NCBI GenBank assembly: GCA_002347285.1 | Contig: DDXW01000002.1 | Coordinates: 1-58,389, forward strand | Length of the DNA stretch: 58,389 nt | DNA from: Rhodocyclaceae bacterium UBA2250 | Lineage (GTDB): Bacteria > Pseudomonadota > Gammaproteobacteria > Burkholderiales > Rhodocyclaceae | Direction: 5' to 3' | Shown: positions 18,155-25,738 of the stretch, piece by piece | How the letters are laid out: each line of letters begins with the position of its first letter | How positions within the stretch are numbered: the first letter of the stretch is position 1 | Notes under the pieces: generated by a model | The model's input: the letters and a program-made list of their open reading frames with translations, nothing else | Database searches by the model: none | Told to the model about the DNA's origin: nothing | Made by a program: the position numbers and the translations under genes

Positions 18155-18296
18155 GCGTTGCTCCTTTGAAAGAGTTGCGTAAGGGTGCGTCGAAGGTTGC
18201 GGTTGCGGAACCGGTCGGCCGTCGGCTGTCCCAAATTCCTGAGTGGCACTCTAGGGAGCTTGCTTTACAGCTTTGATGTCGCGGCGGCGCCGTTCG

Positions 18297-18314
18297 CTAG
18301 TCCGATGGGACTAG
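18297..18314. promoter_or_regulatory. Perfect inverted repeat upstream of PEP-CTERM gene
   Basis: CTAGTCC-GATG-GGACTAG is a perfect 7-bp inverted repeat with a 4-base loop. It lies 143 bases upstream of the PEP-CTERM start at 18154 and 44 bases after the epsA stop. It could be an operator for a dimeric regulator such as the adjacent LuxR-type EpsA, or a small hairpin. There is no T-tract, so a terminator is less likely. The rest of this 203-base gap holds repeat copy B and the leader of the PEP-CTERM gene. Confidence 0.4.
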
Positions 18315-18326
18315 CCGCCTGCGGAA

Positions 18327-18348
18327 ACTCGGCGCCGGCGGGGCGGCG
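18327..18348 (-). repeat. Dispersed GC-rich repeat, copy B
   Basis: Reads ACTCGGCGCCGGCGGGGCGGCG on the plus strand, the reverse complement of the family consensus. It lies just beyond the 3' end of epsA. Confidence 0.5.
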
Positions 18349-18357
18349 CCGCGGCGT

Positions 18358-19152
18358 TCAGGCGGAGTGGCGCTCGGCGATGAGCCGGCTCGCGATGCCC
18401 TTGGCGACGGCCTGGGCGCGGTTGTTCACCTTGAGCTTGCGCAGGATTCTCTGCACGTGGTTCTTGACGGTGAGCGGGCTCAGGTCGAGGATCTGCGCGA
18501 TCTCGAGGTTGGTCTTGCCCTCGCGCACCCACTGCAGCACCTGCGCCTCGCGGGCGCTGAGCACGCAGTCGATGGCGATCTCGGCCGGCGCCGCCGCGCC
18601 GGCCCCGGCCTTGTCGTCCTTGAGCCGATGCACCGCCATGTGCAGATGCGGCAGCACGAGTTCCGTCAGATAGCCTTCGCGCGGGCCGAACGCCTGCCGG
18701 CCGTTGAGGAAGGCGAAGAAGCTGCCCGTTCCCGCGCCGGTCTCGTGCGCGCCGTGCAGCACGATGTTCCTGACGCCGTGCCTTTGCAGCTCGTTGCGCA
18801 GGCGCGGCCCGAGCAGGTCGCCGCCGTCGGCCAGCACGCAGGCGTGCGGCCGCTTCCCGGCGCGGCGCCAGGCGTCGATCAGCCCCGGCAGCAGTCCGTC
18901 GATCGGGTCGGCGAGGCTTTTCTCGAAACCGTCGTTGAGGATCAGCCGCGTGAATACCTCGTAGCGGAAGCGCAGGCCGTCGATGTCGCCCCAGGCGCAG
19001 ACCATCGTCTCGTGGGGAATCAGGCTCTGCAGCCCGCCCTGCGCCCAGAGATAGAACTGAGAACGGCGGTCGACCTTGAGCGCGCCGTCGATCGCATAGA
19101 GCAGTCCCTCGGTTTCCTGCGGCGAAAGCTCGATGAAATCGTACTGGTTCAT
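18358..19152 (-). CDS. epsA: EpsA-like LuxR-family transcriptional regulator
   Basis: This 264-residue protein has an N-terminal region (MNQYDFIELSPQETEGLLYA..., with WAQGGLQSLIPHE) like that of EpsA, the LuxR-type regulator tied to XrtB/PEP-CTERM exopolysaccharide loci. The C-terminal ~65 residues are a GerE/LuxR helix-turn-helix (LSAREAQVLQWVREGKTNLEIAQILDLSPLTVKNHVQRILRKL, given here in part as the key LSAREAQVL and LTVKNHV elements). The frame stays open upstream, but the family start is this Met. It begins 14 bases after the ankyrin gene stop, so they likely form one message. PEP-CTERM genes on both sides make them plausible targets. Confidence 0.85.
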   Translation of the reverse strand: MNQYDFIELSPQETEGLLYAIDGALKVDRRSQFYLWAQGGLQSLIPHETMVCAWGDIDGLRFRYEVFTRLILNDGFEKSLADPIDGLLPGLIDAWRRAGKRPHACVLADGGDLLGPRLRNELQRHGVRNIVLHGAHETGAGTGSFFAFLNGRQAFGPREGYLTELVLPHLHMAVHRLKDDKAGAGAAAPAEIAIDCVLSAREAQVLQWVREGKTNLEIAQILDLSPLTVKNHVQRILRKLKVNNRAQAVAKGIASRLIAERHSA

Positions 19153-19166
19153 TCCCGACGCGCCGT

Positions 19167-19982
19167 TCAATCGTGGATCGTGGTCGACATCGCGCCGGGT
19201 TCGGCGCCGCGTTCGAGTAGCCGGGCGATGGCGAGACGCTGCTTGCGGTAGATGGCCCACCACAGCGGCGGGCGTCCGCCGGCGTCGAGCAGATTGGGGT
19301 CGGCGCCGTGATCGATCAGCAGGTCGATCACGGCGACGCGGCCTTCGCGCGCCGCGAGCGGCAGCGGCGCGAGGCCGTCGCGGTCGCGGCGTTCGAGATC
19401 GGGCCGCCCGGCCAGCAGCTCGCGCGCGGCGGCGACATGGCCGAGGCGCACGGCGGAAAGCAGCGGGGTGTCGCCGTTGGCGCTCCGGACATCGACATCC
19501 GCCCCGTCGCGCAGCAGGCGGCGCACGATGCCGGCATGGCCGGCGAGCGCGGCCGCGCCGAGCGGCGTCAGGCCGTCGGCGCCGCGCGCGTCGGGATCGG
19601 CGCCGCGCCCCAGCAGCAGACGCACGATCTCCTCGTGGCCGGCGGCGGCTGCGGCGGCGAGCGGCCGCTCGCCCCACAGGCCGCGCGCGTTGGCGTTGGC
19701 GCCGCGCGCCAGCAGCGACTTGACCTTCGCCAGGTCGCCCGCGCCGGCGGCGCGGATCAGCGCGCGGCTCGGTCCGTCGGCATGGACGGGCGCGAACTCG
19801 CCGGCTTCGGCGCGGATTTCGTTCAGTTCGAGATCGGTGCGGCGCGTGCGCGGCGCGTCGCGCTCGACGGCGAAGGGAGCCTCGGCGGCGGCGGTCCAGG
19901 CGAGGTCGGGCGTGGAATCGAAGGCCAGGGCGGCGCCGCTGGCGGCTAGCGCGATGAAGAGGACGACGGCGAACAGGCGCAA
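19167..19982 (-). CDS. Exported ankyrin-repeat protein
   Basis: The 271-residue protein has a signal peptide (ALAASGAALA) and a ~60-residue N-terminal region. Five or six ankyrin repeats then run from about residue 73 to the end (SRALIRAAGAGDLAKVKSLL, ANARGLWGERPLAAAAAAGH, DGLTPLGAAALAGHAGIVRRLL and so on). Ankyrin repeats bind other proteins. Export suggests a periplasmic partner, possibly in the secretion machine encoded upstream, but that is inference. It lies directly before epsA. A terminator at 20089-20116 separates it from the preceding gene, so its promoter should lie between 19983 and 20089. Confidence 0.85.
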   Translation of the reverse strand: MRLFAVVLFIALAASGAALAFDSTPDLAWTAAAEAPFAVERDAPRTRRTDLELNEIRAEAGEFAPVHADGPSRALIRAAGAGDLAKVKSLLARGANANARGLWGERPLAAAAAAGHEEIVRLLLGRGADPDARGADGLTPLGAAALAGHAGIVRRLLRDGADVDVRSANGDTPLLSAVRLGHVAAARELLAGRPDLERRDRDGLAPLPLAAREGRVAVIDLLIDHGADPNLLDAGGRPPLWWAIYRKQRLAIARLLERGAEPGAMSTTIHD

Positions 19983-20088
19983 GGTGATCCGGCTCCTATC
20001 AAACGGGATTGGGCAGACTAGCGGCGAAATATTTCAGTCGTTGCACAACGGCGCCGGCGACATTGGTCCGAACGGCTCATCGACCATG

Positions 20089-20116
20089 AAAAACGGCCCC
20101 GGGATCGCCGGGGCCG
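20089..20116 (-). terminator. Rho-independent terminator
   Basis: On the minus strand CGGCCCCGG-cgatc-CCGGGGCCG forms a perfect 9-bp stem followed by TTTTT. It lies 25 bases after the stop of the frameshifted PEP-CTERM gene and ends that transcription unit. Confidence 0.9.
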
Positions 20117-20141
20117 TAGCCGGGAAGGCAGGAGGACAGGG

Positions 20142-20725
20142 TTAGCCTGCCGTTGCGCTGCGCCGGCGCGCGAAAGCACCCAGCAGGCCGAGGCCGGCCA
20201 GGAACAGGGCGCAGAAATCCGGCTCCGGCACGGCGGCGACGGTCAGCGAACTCTGCGCCAGATTGGCGGCGAGCGGGCTGCCCCATGCGTCGCCCAAGGT
20301 CACGTCGCTGAAGCTCAAGGCGCTGGTGCCGGCGGCAAGACCCGTGATATGCAGGCTGGCGAGCGTGAAGCTGGCGGGCTGGCCGGACAGGTTCCAAAGG
20401 AACGAAACCTGGCCGAGGTTGACCTTGCTGTCGCCACCTGCCCCAGGCTCGTGTCGAATGACTCGAAGGCGGCCAGGCTGCCGAGCTGGCTGCCCAGCGT
20501 ATAGGAATCGAAGCCCAGCACCGTGCTGTCGAAGTTGACGAGGAAATCGAAGGCGGCCAGGTGCTCGCCGACGGCGAGATCGGAAATCACCAGGTCGACA
20601 TCGATGCCGCTGCCGGCATTGAAGGTCGCGGACGACGGATTGAAGCCGAGGCTGGCGGACCAGGCCGGCGCGGCGCACAGCGCGGCAAGCACCGCGGCGA
20701 TTGCGCTTTTCTTGACGATATTCAT
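20142..20725 (-). pseudogene. PEP-CTERM protein gene with a frameshift
   Basis: Two frames together encode one ~193-residue PEP-CTERM protein. The first frame (start 20725) gives a signal peptide and a cohesin-like beta-sandwich (GIDVDLVISDLAVGEHLAAF, NFDSTVLGF) as far as FDTSLG. The second frame resumes with GGDSKVNLGQVSFLWNLSG and ends VPEPDFCALFLAGLGLLGAFARRR, a full sorting signal. The switch lies at about 20434-20450, at a run of four G (minus strand). One extra base there would restore the frame, so either a real mutation or a homopolymer error is possible. The downstream part keeps good codon structure, which argues for recent loss or an error. Confidence 0.8.
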
Positions 20726-20941
20726 GAAGTGCTCCTGTTCATGCTCCTGTTCAGTACGGGTTTGTCGGCAATTGGCGTTGGTGCAAGGAAAGGCATTCCA
20801 TGAAGCAAGCTTTTCCCGGCGCCTGGCTGCGCGACCGAGCGCAGTGCAGCCACTGCGAAAGTTAGAGAGACCGGGTTACAGAAATGCACTGCCGGGGCGC
20901 CGCGTGCGTAATCCGTTCGGACCATGCGGCGAATGCCGACC

Positions 20942-21421
20942 TCAATTCGGCATGGCAGGTGTCGCGCTTTCTTGTTGCGCCATGAAGCGCCAGTCGCGAT
21001 AGCTTGCGGCACCGGCAAAGGCTTCCTCGCCGGGCAGGAAGTCCGCCTGTTTGAACGGCCGGCCCTCGCCGCGGCTGTGCACGCCGACGATGAATTCGCC
21101 AAACTTGATCAGGCCCCACTCGGTCCTGCCGGTGAAGGGGTCCGCATAGATGCGCCGCAGATGACGGCGCAGGACGAGGCCGCGCCGGTCTTCGAGCAAA
21201 TCCTCGATGCGTCTGGGTAACTGCTTCGGCTCGTGCGGCGTCGCATCGCGGTAAGCCGCGATGGCACGGGCAAACTGGCGGCCGACGAACAGCAGCTCGG
21301 CCTCGCGCTCGCGCCGCAGCGCGGTCTGCCAAGACTCGCCGACCGTGGCGAGCAGCAGGCCGATGAAGGCGATCGCGAACAGCAGGCCGAGGTAGGTGAA
21401 GCCCCGCTGCCGCATGGTCAC
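20942..21421 (-). CDS. Type II secretion minor pseudopilin-like protein lacking Glu5
   Basis: This 159-residue protein has a prepilin leader and cleavage site (RQRG / FTYLGLLFAIAFIGLLLA). Its mature position 5 is Gly, not the usual Glu. In type II systems the tip pseudopilin GspK is the one that lacks Glu5, so a tip or initiating role is possible. The rest (REREAELLFVGRQFARAIAAYRD) resembles pseudopilin-like proteins of these operons. The start is either a GTG overlapping the previous stop as GTGA (21421) or the ATG at 21415. It is the last gene of the secretion operon. The 216 bases after it hold a 7-bp hairpin (CGCAGTG/CACTGCG) and two copies of ATGCTCCTGTTC, but no gene. Confidence 0.8.
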   Translation of the reverse strand: MTMRQRGFTYLGLLFAIAFIGLLLATVGESWQTALRREREAELLFVGRQFARAIAAYRDATPHEPKQLPRRIEDLLEDRRGLVLRRHLRRIYADPFTGRTEWGLIKFGEFIVGVHSRGEGRPFKQADFLPGEEAFAGAASYRDWRFMAQQESATPAMPN

Positions 21422-21795
21422 CAGTCAACGAAGGGAACGCCGTCGCTGCCCTCGCCGGGCGCGCCGCTCTTCACGTCGTAAACGTGGCCGCCCGCCGCGC
21501 CCGGCGGCGGCAGGACGACTTCCCAGGTCTCCGTGCTTTCGGTGAGCGGATCGGGCGGCAGCTTGCGCAGATAGCGCTTCGTGACGAGTTCGCCGAGACT
21601 GTCGGGGTAGCGGCCGGTGTCGCCGTGATACTTGTCGATCGCGTCGCGCATGACGAACAGCGTCTCGCGCAGCGCCGCCTCGCGCGCGCGGTCGAGGCTG
21701 GTGAAGTAACGCGGCGCGGCGATGGCGAGCAGCGCGGCGATGATGGCGAGCACCACCAGCAGTTCGATCAGCGTGAAACCGCGCCCCGTCTTCAT
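21418..21795 (-). CDS. Pseudopilin, GspG-like
   Basis: A 125-residue class III-signal protein: MKTGRG/FTLIELLVVLAIIAALLAIAAP has the PilD cleavage site and Glu5. The body (DAIDKYHGDTGRYPDSLGELV, LRKLPPDPLTE) is like GspG/PulG but shorter, and it ends DGVPFVDW. The ATG at 21795 is chosen because it places the leader correctly. It lies two bases before the previous gene's stop codon. It would form part of the periplasmic pseudopilus of the secretion machine encoded in this operon. Confidence 0.85.
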   Translation of the reverse strand: MKTGRGFTLIELLVVLAIIAALLAIAAPRYFTSLDRAREAALRETLFVMRDAIDKYHGDTGRYPDSLGELVTKRYLRKLPPDPLTESTETWEVVLPPPGAAGGHVYDVKSGAPGEGSDGVPFVDW

Positions 21796-21796
21796 C

Positions 21797-22273
21797 TCAC
21801 CATTCCCGGTAGGGGATGCCGTTGAGGCCGACGCGCTCGGACAGCGAGTAGACGTCGAAGACGTCCTCGCCTTCGCTGGGGCGGTCGGGCGGACTGGCAT
21901 AGGCGCGTTTGCCCCAGGTGGCGGCGGGCGGCAGGCTCGGGTCGTCCGCGAAGGGGTCGCGTGGCAGGCGGCGCAGGAAGAAGATGCGGCTACGCTCCGG
22001 CTTGCTTGCGTCCTCGACGCCATCGACGAGGATCTCGAGGCTGGGCGGATAGCCGCTGGCGCCGACGCGACGCAGGATGCGTCCCTCGTCGTGGGCGTGC
22101 TTGTAGGCGTCGAGCGCGCCGCGAATCTGGCGCAGCGCCTGGCGCAGCTCCTGTTCGCGGCCGCGCTGCACCGCGAGCTCGGCCACCGGCACGGCGAGCG
22201 TGGCGAGCAGGCCGATGACGGCGACCGTGACGGCGAGCTCGATCAGCGTGAAGCCGCGGCGACGCCCGATCAT
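21797..22273 (-). CDS. Pseudopilin, GspG-like, second copy
   Basis: This 158-residue prepilin-type protein (MIGRRRG/FTLIELAVTVAVIGLLATLAVP) has Glu5 and a long amphipathic N-terminal helix (LRQALRQIRGALDAYKHAHDEGR). Its C-terminus (GLNGIPYREW) mirrors the SDGVPFVDW end of the next gene, so the two are probably old duplicates. Its ATG overlaps the secretin stop as ATGA, showing translational coupling. Confidence 0.85.
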   Translation of the reverse strand: MIGRRRGFTLIELAVTVAVIGLLATLAVPVAELAVQRGREQELRQALRQIRGALDAYKHAHDEGRILRRVGASGYPPSLEILVDGVEDASKPERSRIFFLRRLPRDPFADDPSLPPAATWGKRAYASPPDRPSEGEDVFDVYSLSERVGLNGIPYREW

Positions 22274-24315
22274 GACGACGGAGCGGCGGATGCCGGCGCG
22301 GCACCCGGCGGCGGAGTCGCATCGCCGCCGGAAGGAGCGGCGCCCGGCGGCGGACCGCCATTGGCGGGCGCCGCGGGCGGTACCGGTACCGGTGCCACCG
22401 GCGCCGCGGGCTCGGCGGCCTGCACCTCCGGCGGTTCCGCCGGCGGCGTCTCCTCCTGGACGGCCGGGTGGGCGCCGAGAGGCGCCTGGGTCGAGAGCGC
22501 GACGCCGCGCCCGCTCTTGACCGCGAGCGGCGGCGCGCCGACGGCGGCTTCCGTGCCGGCGGGAATCGTCGGCGCGGCGAGCGCGGGCCGCGCGACGTTG
22601 CGCACCACGCGCGGCGTGACGAGCAGCACGATCTCGGTCTTGCTGCGGTTGTCGCGCTGGCTGGAGAACAGGCGGCCCAGCAGCGGCACGTCGCCGAGAC
22701 CCGGCAGGCGGTTGGCGCTGGAGCGCTCCTCGTCGTTGATGAGGCCGGCGAGCACCTGGGTCTCGCCGTGCTTGAGCCGCAGCACGGTGGCCGCGCTGCG
22801 CGTGCCGACCTGGTAGGCGAGCGAGTTGGATGGCCCGGTGATTTCCTTGACGATGCTGCTGACCTCGAGGCCGACCTTGATGTCGACCTCGTCGTCGAGA
22901 TGCACGCTCGGTTCGACATCGAGCTTGAGGCCGATGTCGAGATACGAGACGGAGGCGGAGACGCCGACGTTGGCGGTCGAGGTGGTGGTGAATACCGGCA
23001 GCTTCTCGCCGATGTGCACCTTGGCCTTCTCACGGTTCTTGACGCGGATGCGCGGATTGGCGAGCAGCGTGCCGTCGCCGACCTGGTTCTTCAGGTTGAG
23101 CAGCAGCGCCGGGTTGGTGATGTAGCTGGTCAGCCCGTCGCGGTTGCGCAGGTCGATCACGCCGCCGGCGACCTCGGCGCCGGCCTGCGGGATCACGCTG
23201 CCGCCGACGCCCTGCGTCGGTTGCAGGACGATGTTGGGCTCGCGCAGCAGGCCGTAACCGACCTGCTCGGGAAACTTGAGGCCGAGCTCGAGCAGGCGGC
23301 TGCGCGCGATCTCGAGCACCTCGATCTCGAGCATGACCTCTGGCTCGGCGAGGTCGAGCGATTCGATCAGCCGCTCGGCGAGGCGCACCGCCTCCGGGGT
23401 ATCGCGCACGACGACGAGGTTGAGCTTCTCGTCGATGAACACGTCCTTGCTCTTGACGATCGACTTGAGCAGGTTCTGCGCCTGCTTGACCTCGGCGTTG
23501 GCCAGGTAGAAGCTGCGCGTGACGGTCTCCTGGTATTCCTTGGCCTTGGCGGCCGTGGCCGGGTAGACCAGCACGGAGTTCTCGCCGATCACGCGGCGCT
23601 GCAACTGGTTGGTGGCCATGATCAGGCGCAGCACCTCGTCGATGCCGGTGTTGCGCACGAAGATGGTGATCTTGCTGTCGCCCTTGACGTCCTTGTCGAG
23701 CACGAAGTTGACGCCGGCGGTGCGCGAGATCACCTCGAAGACGGTCCTGAGCGGCGTGTCGCGGAACTCGAGGGTGATCGGCTTGGCGAGCGGCGACTTG
23801 AGGGCGGCGGCGGGCTGCTGTTTCGCCTCCTGCTCCTGCAGGCGGCCGAGCAGCGCGCGCGCTTCGGCGTGCGAGGGATTCTCGGCGAGGACGGTGCGCA
23901 CGCGGGTCTCCGCCGTGGCGGTCTCGTTCTTCTTGAGCAGTGCCTCGGCCTCGGTCAGCATGGCGGCATGGCGGCGCGCCGCCGCGATCTCGGCGAGTCC
24001 GCCGCGGGCGCGCGCATTGCCGCCGTCGGCCTCCCGCACGCGGCGCCACGCCGCCTCGGCGTCGTCGAGCCGGCCGTCGCGCCGCGCCGTTTCGGCGGCG
24101 GCGGTCGCTTCCGATACCGCGAGTTCGCGCTGGCGGAAGTAGTAGGCGCGCGCCTCGCGGTCGTCCGGGCGCTCGCGCACCGCCTGTTCGAGGCGAGCGA
24201 GCCCCTCGGCGCCGCGGCCGGCATCGATGAGGGCCCGGCCTTCCTCGAAGGCCGGGTTGCCGGCGCAGCCTGTCAGCAGGACGGCGAGCAGGAGAATGGA
24301 TTTCGCAGTTTTCAC
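22270..24315 (-). CDS. gspD: Secretin lipoprotein, GspD/MshL-like
   Basis: The 681-residue outer-membrane channel begins with a lipoprotein signal (LLLAVLLTGC, Cys at about 17) from a GTG start that overlaps the previous stop as GTGA. A TPR-like helical region (about 20-150) precedes an STN/N0 domain (about 165-240, PITLEFRDTPLRTVFEVIS). N1-type domains and the secretin core follow at about 330-580 (VPLLGRLFSSQRDN, TEIVLLVTPRVV). The last ~90 residues are Pro/Ala-rich. TPR plus secretin in one chain is the layout of MshL/PilQ-like secretins in hybrid systems, rather than classical GspD. The channel would let the pseudopilus or cargo cross the outer membrane. Confidence 0.88.
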   Translation of the reverse strand: MKTAKSILLLAVLLTGCAGNPAFEEGRALIDAGRGAEGLARLEQAVRERPDDREARAYYFRQRELAVSEATAAAETARRDGRLDDAEAAWRRVREADGGNARARGGLAEIAAARRHAAMLTEAEALLKKNETATAETRVRTVLAENPSHAEARALLGRLQEQEAKQQPAAALKSPLAKPITLEFRDTPLRTVFEVISRTAGVNFVLDKDVKGDSKITIFVRNTGIDEVLRLIMATNQLQRRVIGENSVLVYPATAAKAKEYQETVTRSFYLANAEVKQAQNLLKSIVKSKDVFIDEKLNLVVVRDTPEAVRLAERLIESLDLAEPEVMLEIEVLEIARSRLLELGLKFPEQVGYGLLREPNIVLQPTQGVGGSVIPQAGAEVAGGVIDLRNRDGLTSYITNPALLLNLKNQVGDGTLLANPRIRVKNREKAKVHIGEKLPVFTTTSTANVGVSASVSYLDIGLKLDVEPSVHLDDEVDIKVGLEVSSIVKEITGPSNSLAYQVGTRSAATVLRLKHGETQVLAGLINDEERSSANRLPGLGDVPLLGRLFSSQRDNRSKTEIVLLVTPRVVRNVARPALAAPTIPAGTEAAVGAPPLAVKSGRGVALSTQAPLGAHPAVQEETPPAEPPEVQAAEPAAPVAPVPVPPAAPANGGPPPGAAPSGGDATPPPGAAPASAAPSS

Positions 24316-24698
24316 GGTCGGGTCCGCAGAGTCAGGTGTTGGGTTTCTTCGAGCGGCAGATAGGTGAAGGTCGCCCGCGTCGGCGTGACGCTGTCGAGGC
24401 GGTAATTGCCATCCACCGTGTCGCCCGCCCGGACGACGTGCGTCAGGCCGCCGCGCTCGAGGAACAGGGCGACGGACTGGCCTTCCCGAAGCTGGCCGAG
24501 ATACTTGAACGGCAGCGGCGGCGCCTTCGGCGGTTCCGGCTTGCGCTTGACGGGCGGCGGCGGCGGGGGCAGCCAGCTCTGCACGGGAAACAGGTCGGCG
24601 GCGGCCGGCGAGCAGGACGCGGGATCCTCCGCCGCGACCGCGCCCGCGACGAGCAGTCCGCACAGGCAGGCGCGGCCCCGGCGGCGCAGGCGGCTCAT
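24312..24698 (-). CDS. PilP-like periplasmic protein of secretion operon
   Basis: A 128-residue protein with an N-terminal signal (CLCGLLVAGAVA) and a Pro-rich linker (SWLPPPPPPVKRKPEPPKAP). A small beta-domain (FKYLGQLREGQSVALFLERGG...VRAGDTVDGNYRLDSV) resembles the PilP/GspC homology-region fold that links the inner-membrane platform to the secretin. Its place directly before the secretin, with a GTGA overlap, fits that role. Assignment is by fold pattern and order. Confidence 0.75.
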   Translation of the reverse strand: MSRLRRRGRACLCGLLVAGAVAAEDPASCSPAAADLFPVQSWLPPPPPPVKRKPEPPKAPPLPFKYLGQLREGQSVALFLERGGLTHVVRAGDTVDGNYRLDSVTPTRATFTYLPLEETQHLTLRTRP

Positions 24699-25228
24699 GA
24701 GCGCTCCTCCGTGCGCAACACCAGCCGCACGCGCGCCTCGACGGTCGCGCTGCCGATGTCTTCGCGCCGCAGGTCGAATTCCTCGAGGACGAGCCCGGGC
24801 CAGGCCGTCACGAGCGCCGCGATCCAGCCCCGCAGCTGAGGGTAGGTGCCGCGCGCGGGAAAGCTGATCCGGTAGCGGGCGGCCTGCCCGCCCGCTTCGC
24901 GCTGCCAGACGTATTCGCCCTGGTCCAGGGCGATCCGGTGCTGCCGCGCGCCGCCATGAATGGCCGCCACCAGCGGCAGCAGCGCTTCGCCGCCCGGCAG
25001 GCGCGCCAGTGCGTGCGCCTCGGTCTGGGGCACGGCGGCGGAACGCTCGGCCAGCCGCGACCGCATCGCCGTGATCCGTTCGCGCAGTTCGACATTGTCC
25101 GCCTCCCGCGGCTGGATCGCCACGGCGCCGGCCAGCGCGGCCGCGCACAGAATCAGACCGGCCACGCCGGGCCAGGACAGCCGCTCGGCGAGGTGGCGCA
25201 ACCAGGCCGACGCCAGCGCGGCCTTCAT
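24695..25228 (-). CDS. PilO/GspM-like inner-membrane platform protein
   Basis: This 177-residue protein has one N-terminal transmembrane helix (about 18-38, WPGVAGLILCAAALAGAVAI) and a coiled-coil-like stretch (ELRERITAMRSRLAERSA). A ferredoxin-like periplasmic domain follows (AARYRISFPARGTYPQLRGWIAALV...LVLEEFDLRR), as in PilO/GspM. The ATG overlaps the previous stop as ATGA. It probably pairs with the PilN-like protein encoded just upstream. Confidence 0.78.
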   Translation of the reverse strand: MKAALASAWLRHLAERLSWPGVAGLILCAAALAGAVAIQPREADNVELRERITAMRSRLAERSAAVPQTEAHALARLPGGEALLPLVAAIHGGARQHRIALDQGEYVWQREAGGQAARYRISFPARGTYPQLRGWIAALVTAWPGLVLEEFDLRREDIGSATVEARVRLVLRTEERS

Positions 25229-25734
25229 TCGGCATTCCAGTCGATCTGCAGCGTGAAGCCGAGGACGGCGCCGCTCGGCGCCCTCCTCGTCTCGTGCGTG
25301 GCCAGCAGCACGCGCCGCGCCAGCGGCGAGGCGCGCAGGCGCTCGGCGAACGCGAGGACATCGCCGATGTCGCGCGCCTCGCCGTCGAGGCGCGTGCGGG
25401 CGCTCGCCGTTTCCGTGTCGAGACCGAGCAAGGCGATGCGCGGATCGATGGCAAGCTCGATTTCGCGCAGTGCGTTCTCCCACGGAAAGGCGGCGCCAGC
25501 GCGCCGCTCCGCCGGCGCCGAGTTTTGCGCCGCGGCGTGCCTGGCTGGCGCGGGCGTGATCCTGCGCTCGAGACGGCCGGCCTGCCGCGCCAGGCTCTCG
25601 TGCTCCTCGCCGATCGCCGCATGCCGCTCCCCGCTCAGCGCGCCGGCCAGCACACCGGCGAGCAGCAGCAGCCAGGAGATGAGCGGCGTGCGCGCGGCCG
25701 CGGCGGCATAGTTGAACTCCGCGTTGCGGGACAT
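25225..25734 (-). CDS. PilN/GspL-C-like inner-membrane protein
   Basis: A 169-residue bitopic protein: a short cytoplasmic tail MSRNAEFNYAAAAART with the Asn/Phe-containing motif used by PilN to bind PilM, one transmembrane helix (about 18-36) and a periplasmic ferredoxin-like domain (WENALREIELAI...IALLGLDTETASARTRLDGEARDIGDVLAFAERL). The last segment is the typical PilN/GspL fold signature. It starts 4 bases after the PilM-like gene. Repeat copy C (25502-25523) lies inside it and encodes part of the variable linker. Confidence 0.78.
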   Translation of the reverse strand: MSRNAEFNYAAAAARTPLISWLLLLAGVLAGALSGERHAAIGEEHESLARQAGRLERRITPAPARHAAAQNSAPAERRAGAAFPWENALREIELAIDPRIALLGLDTETASARTRLDGEARDIGDVLAFAERLRASPLARRVLLATHETRRAPSGAVLGFTLQIDWNAE

Positions 25735-25738
25735 GCCG

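Noticed and set aside
18241..18275. Sigma-54 promoter (TGGCAC...TTGC) near the PEP-CTERM gene
   Set aside because: The spacing between GG and GC is about five bases too long, and it points away from the gene.
20726..20941. Cyclic-di-GMP riboswitch before the PEP-CTERM gene
   Set aside because: Only a 7-bp hairpin and a short direct repeat are present; the conserved GEMM core and its second stem are missing.
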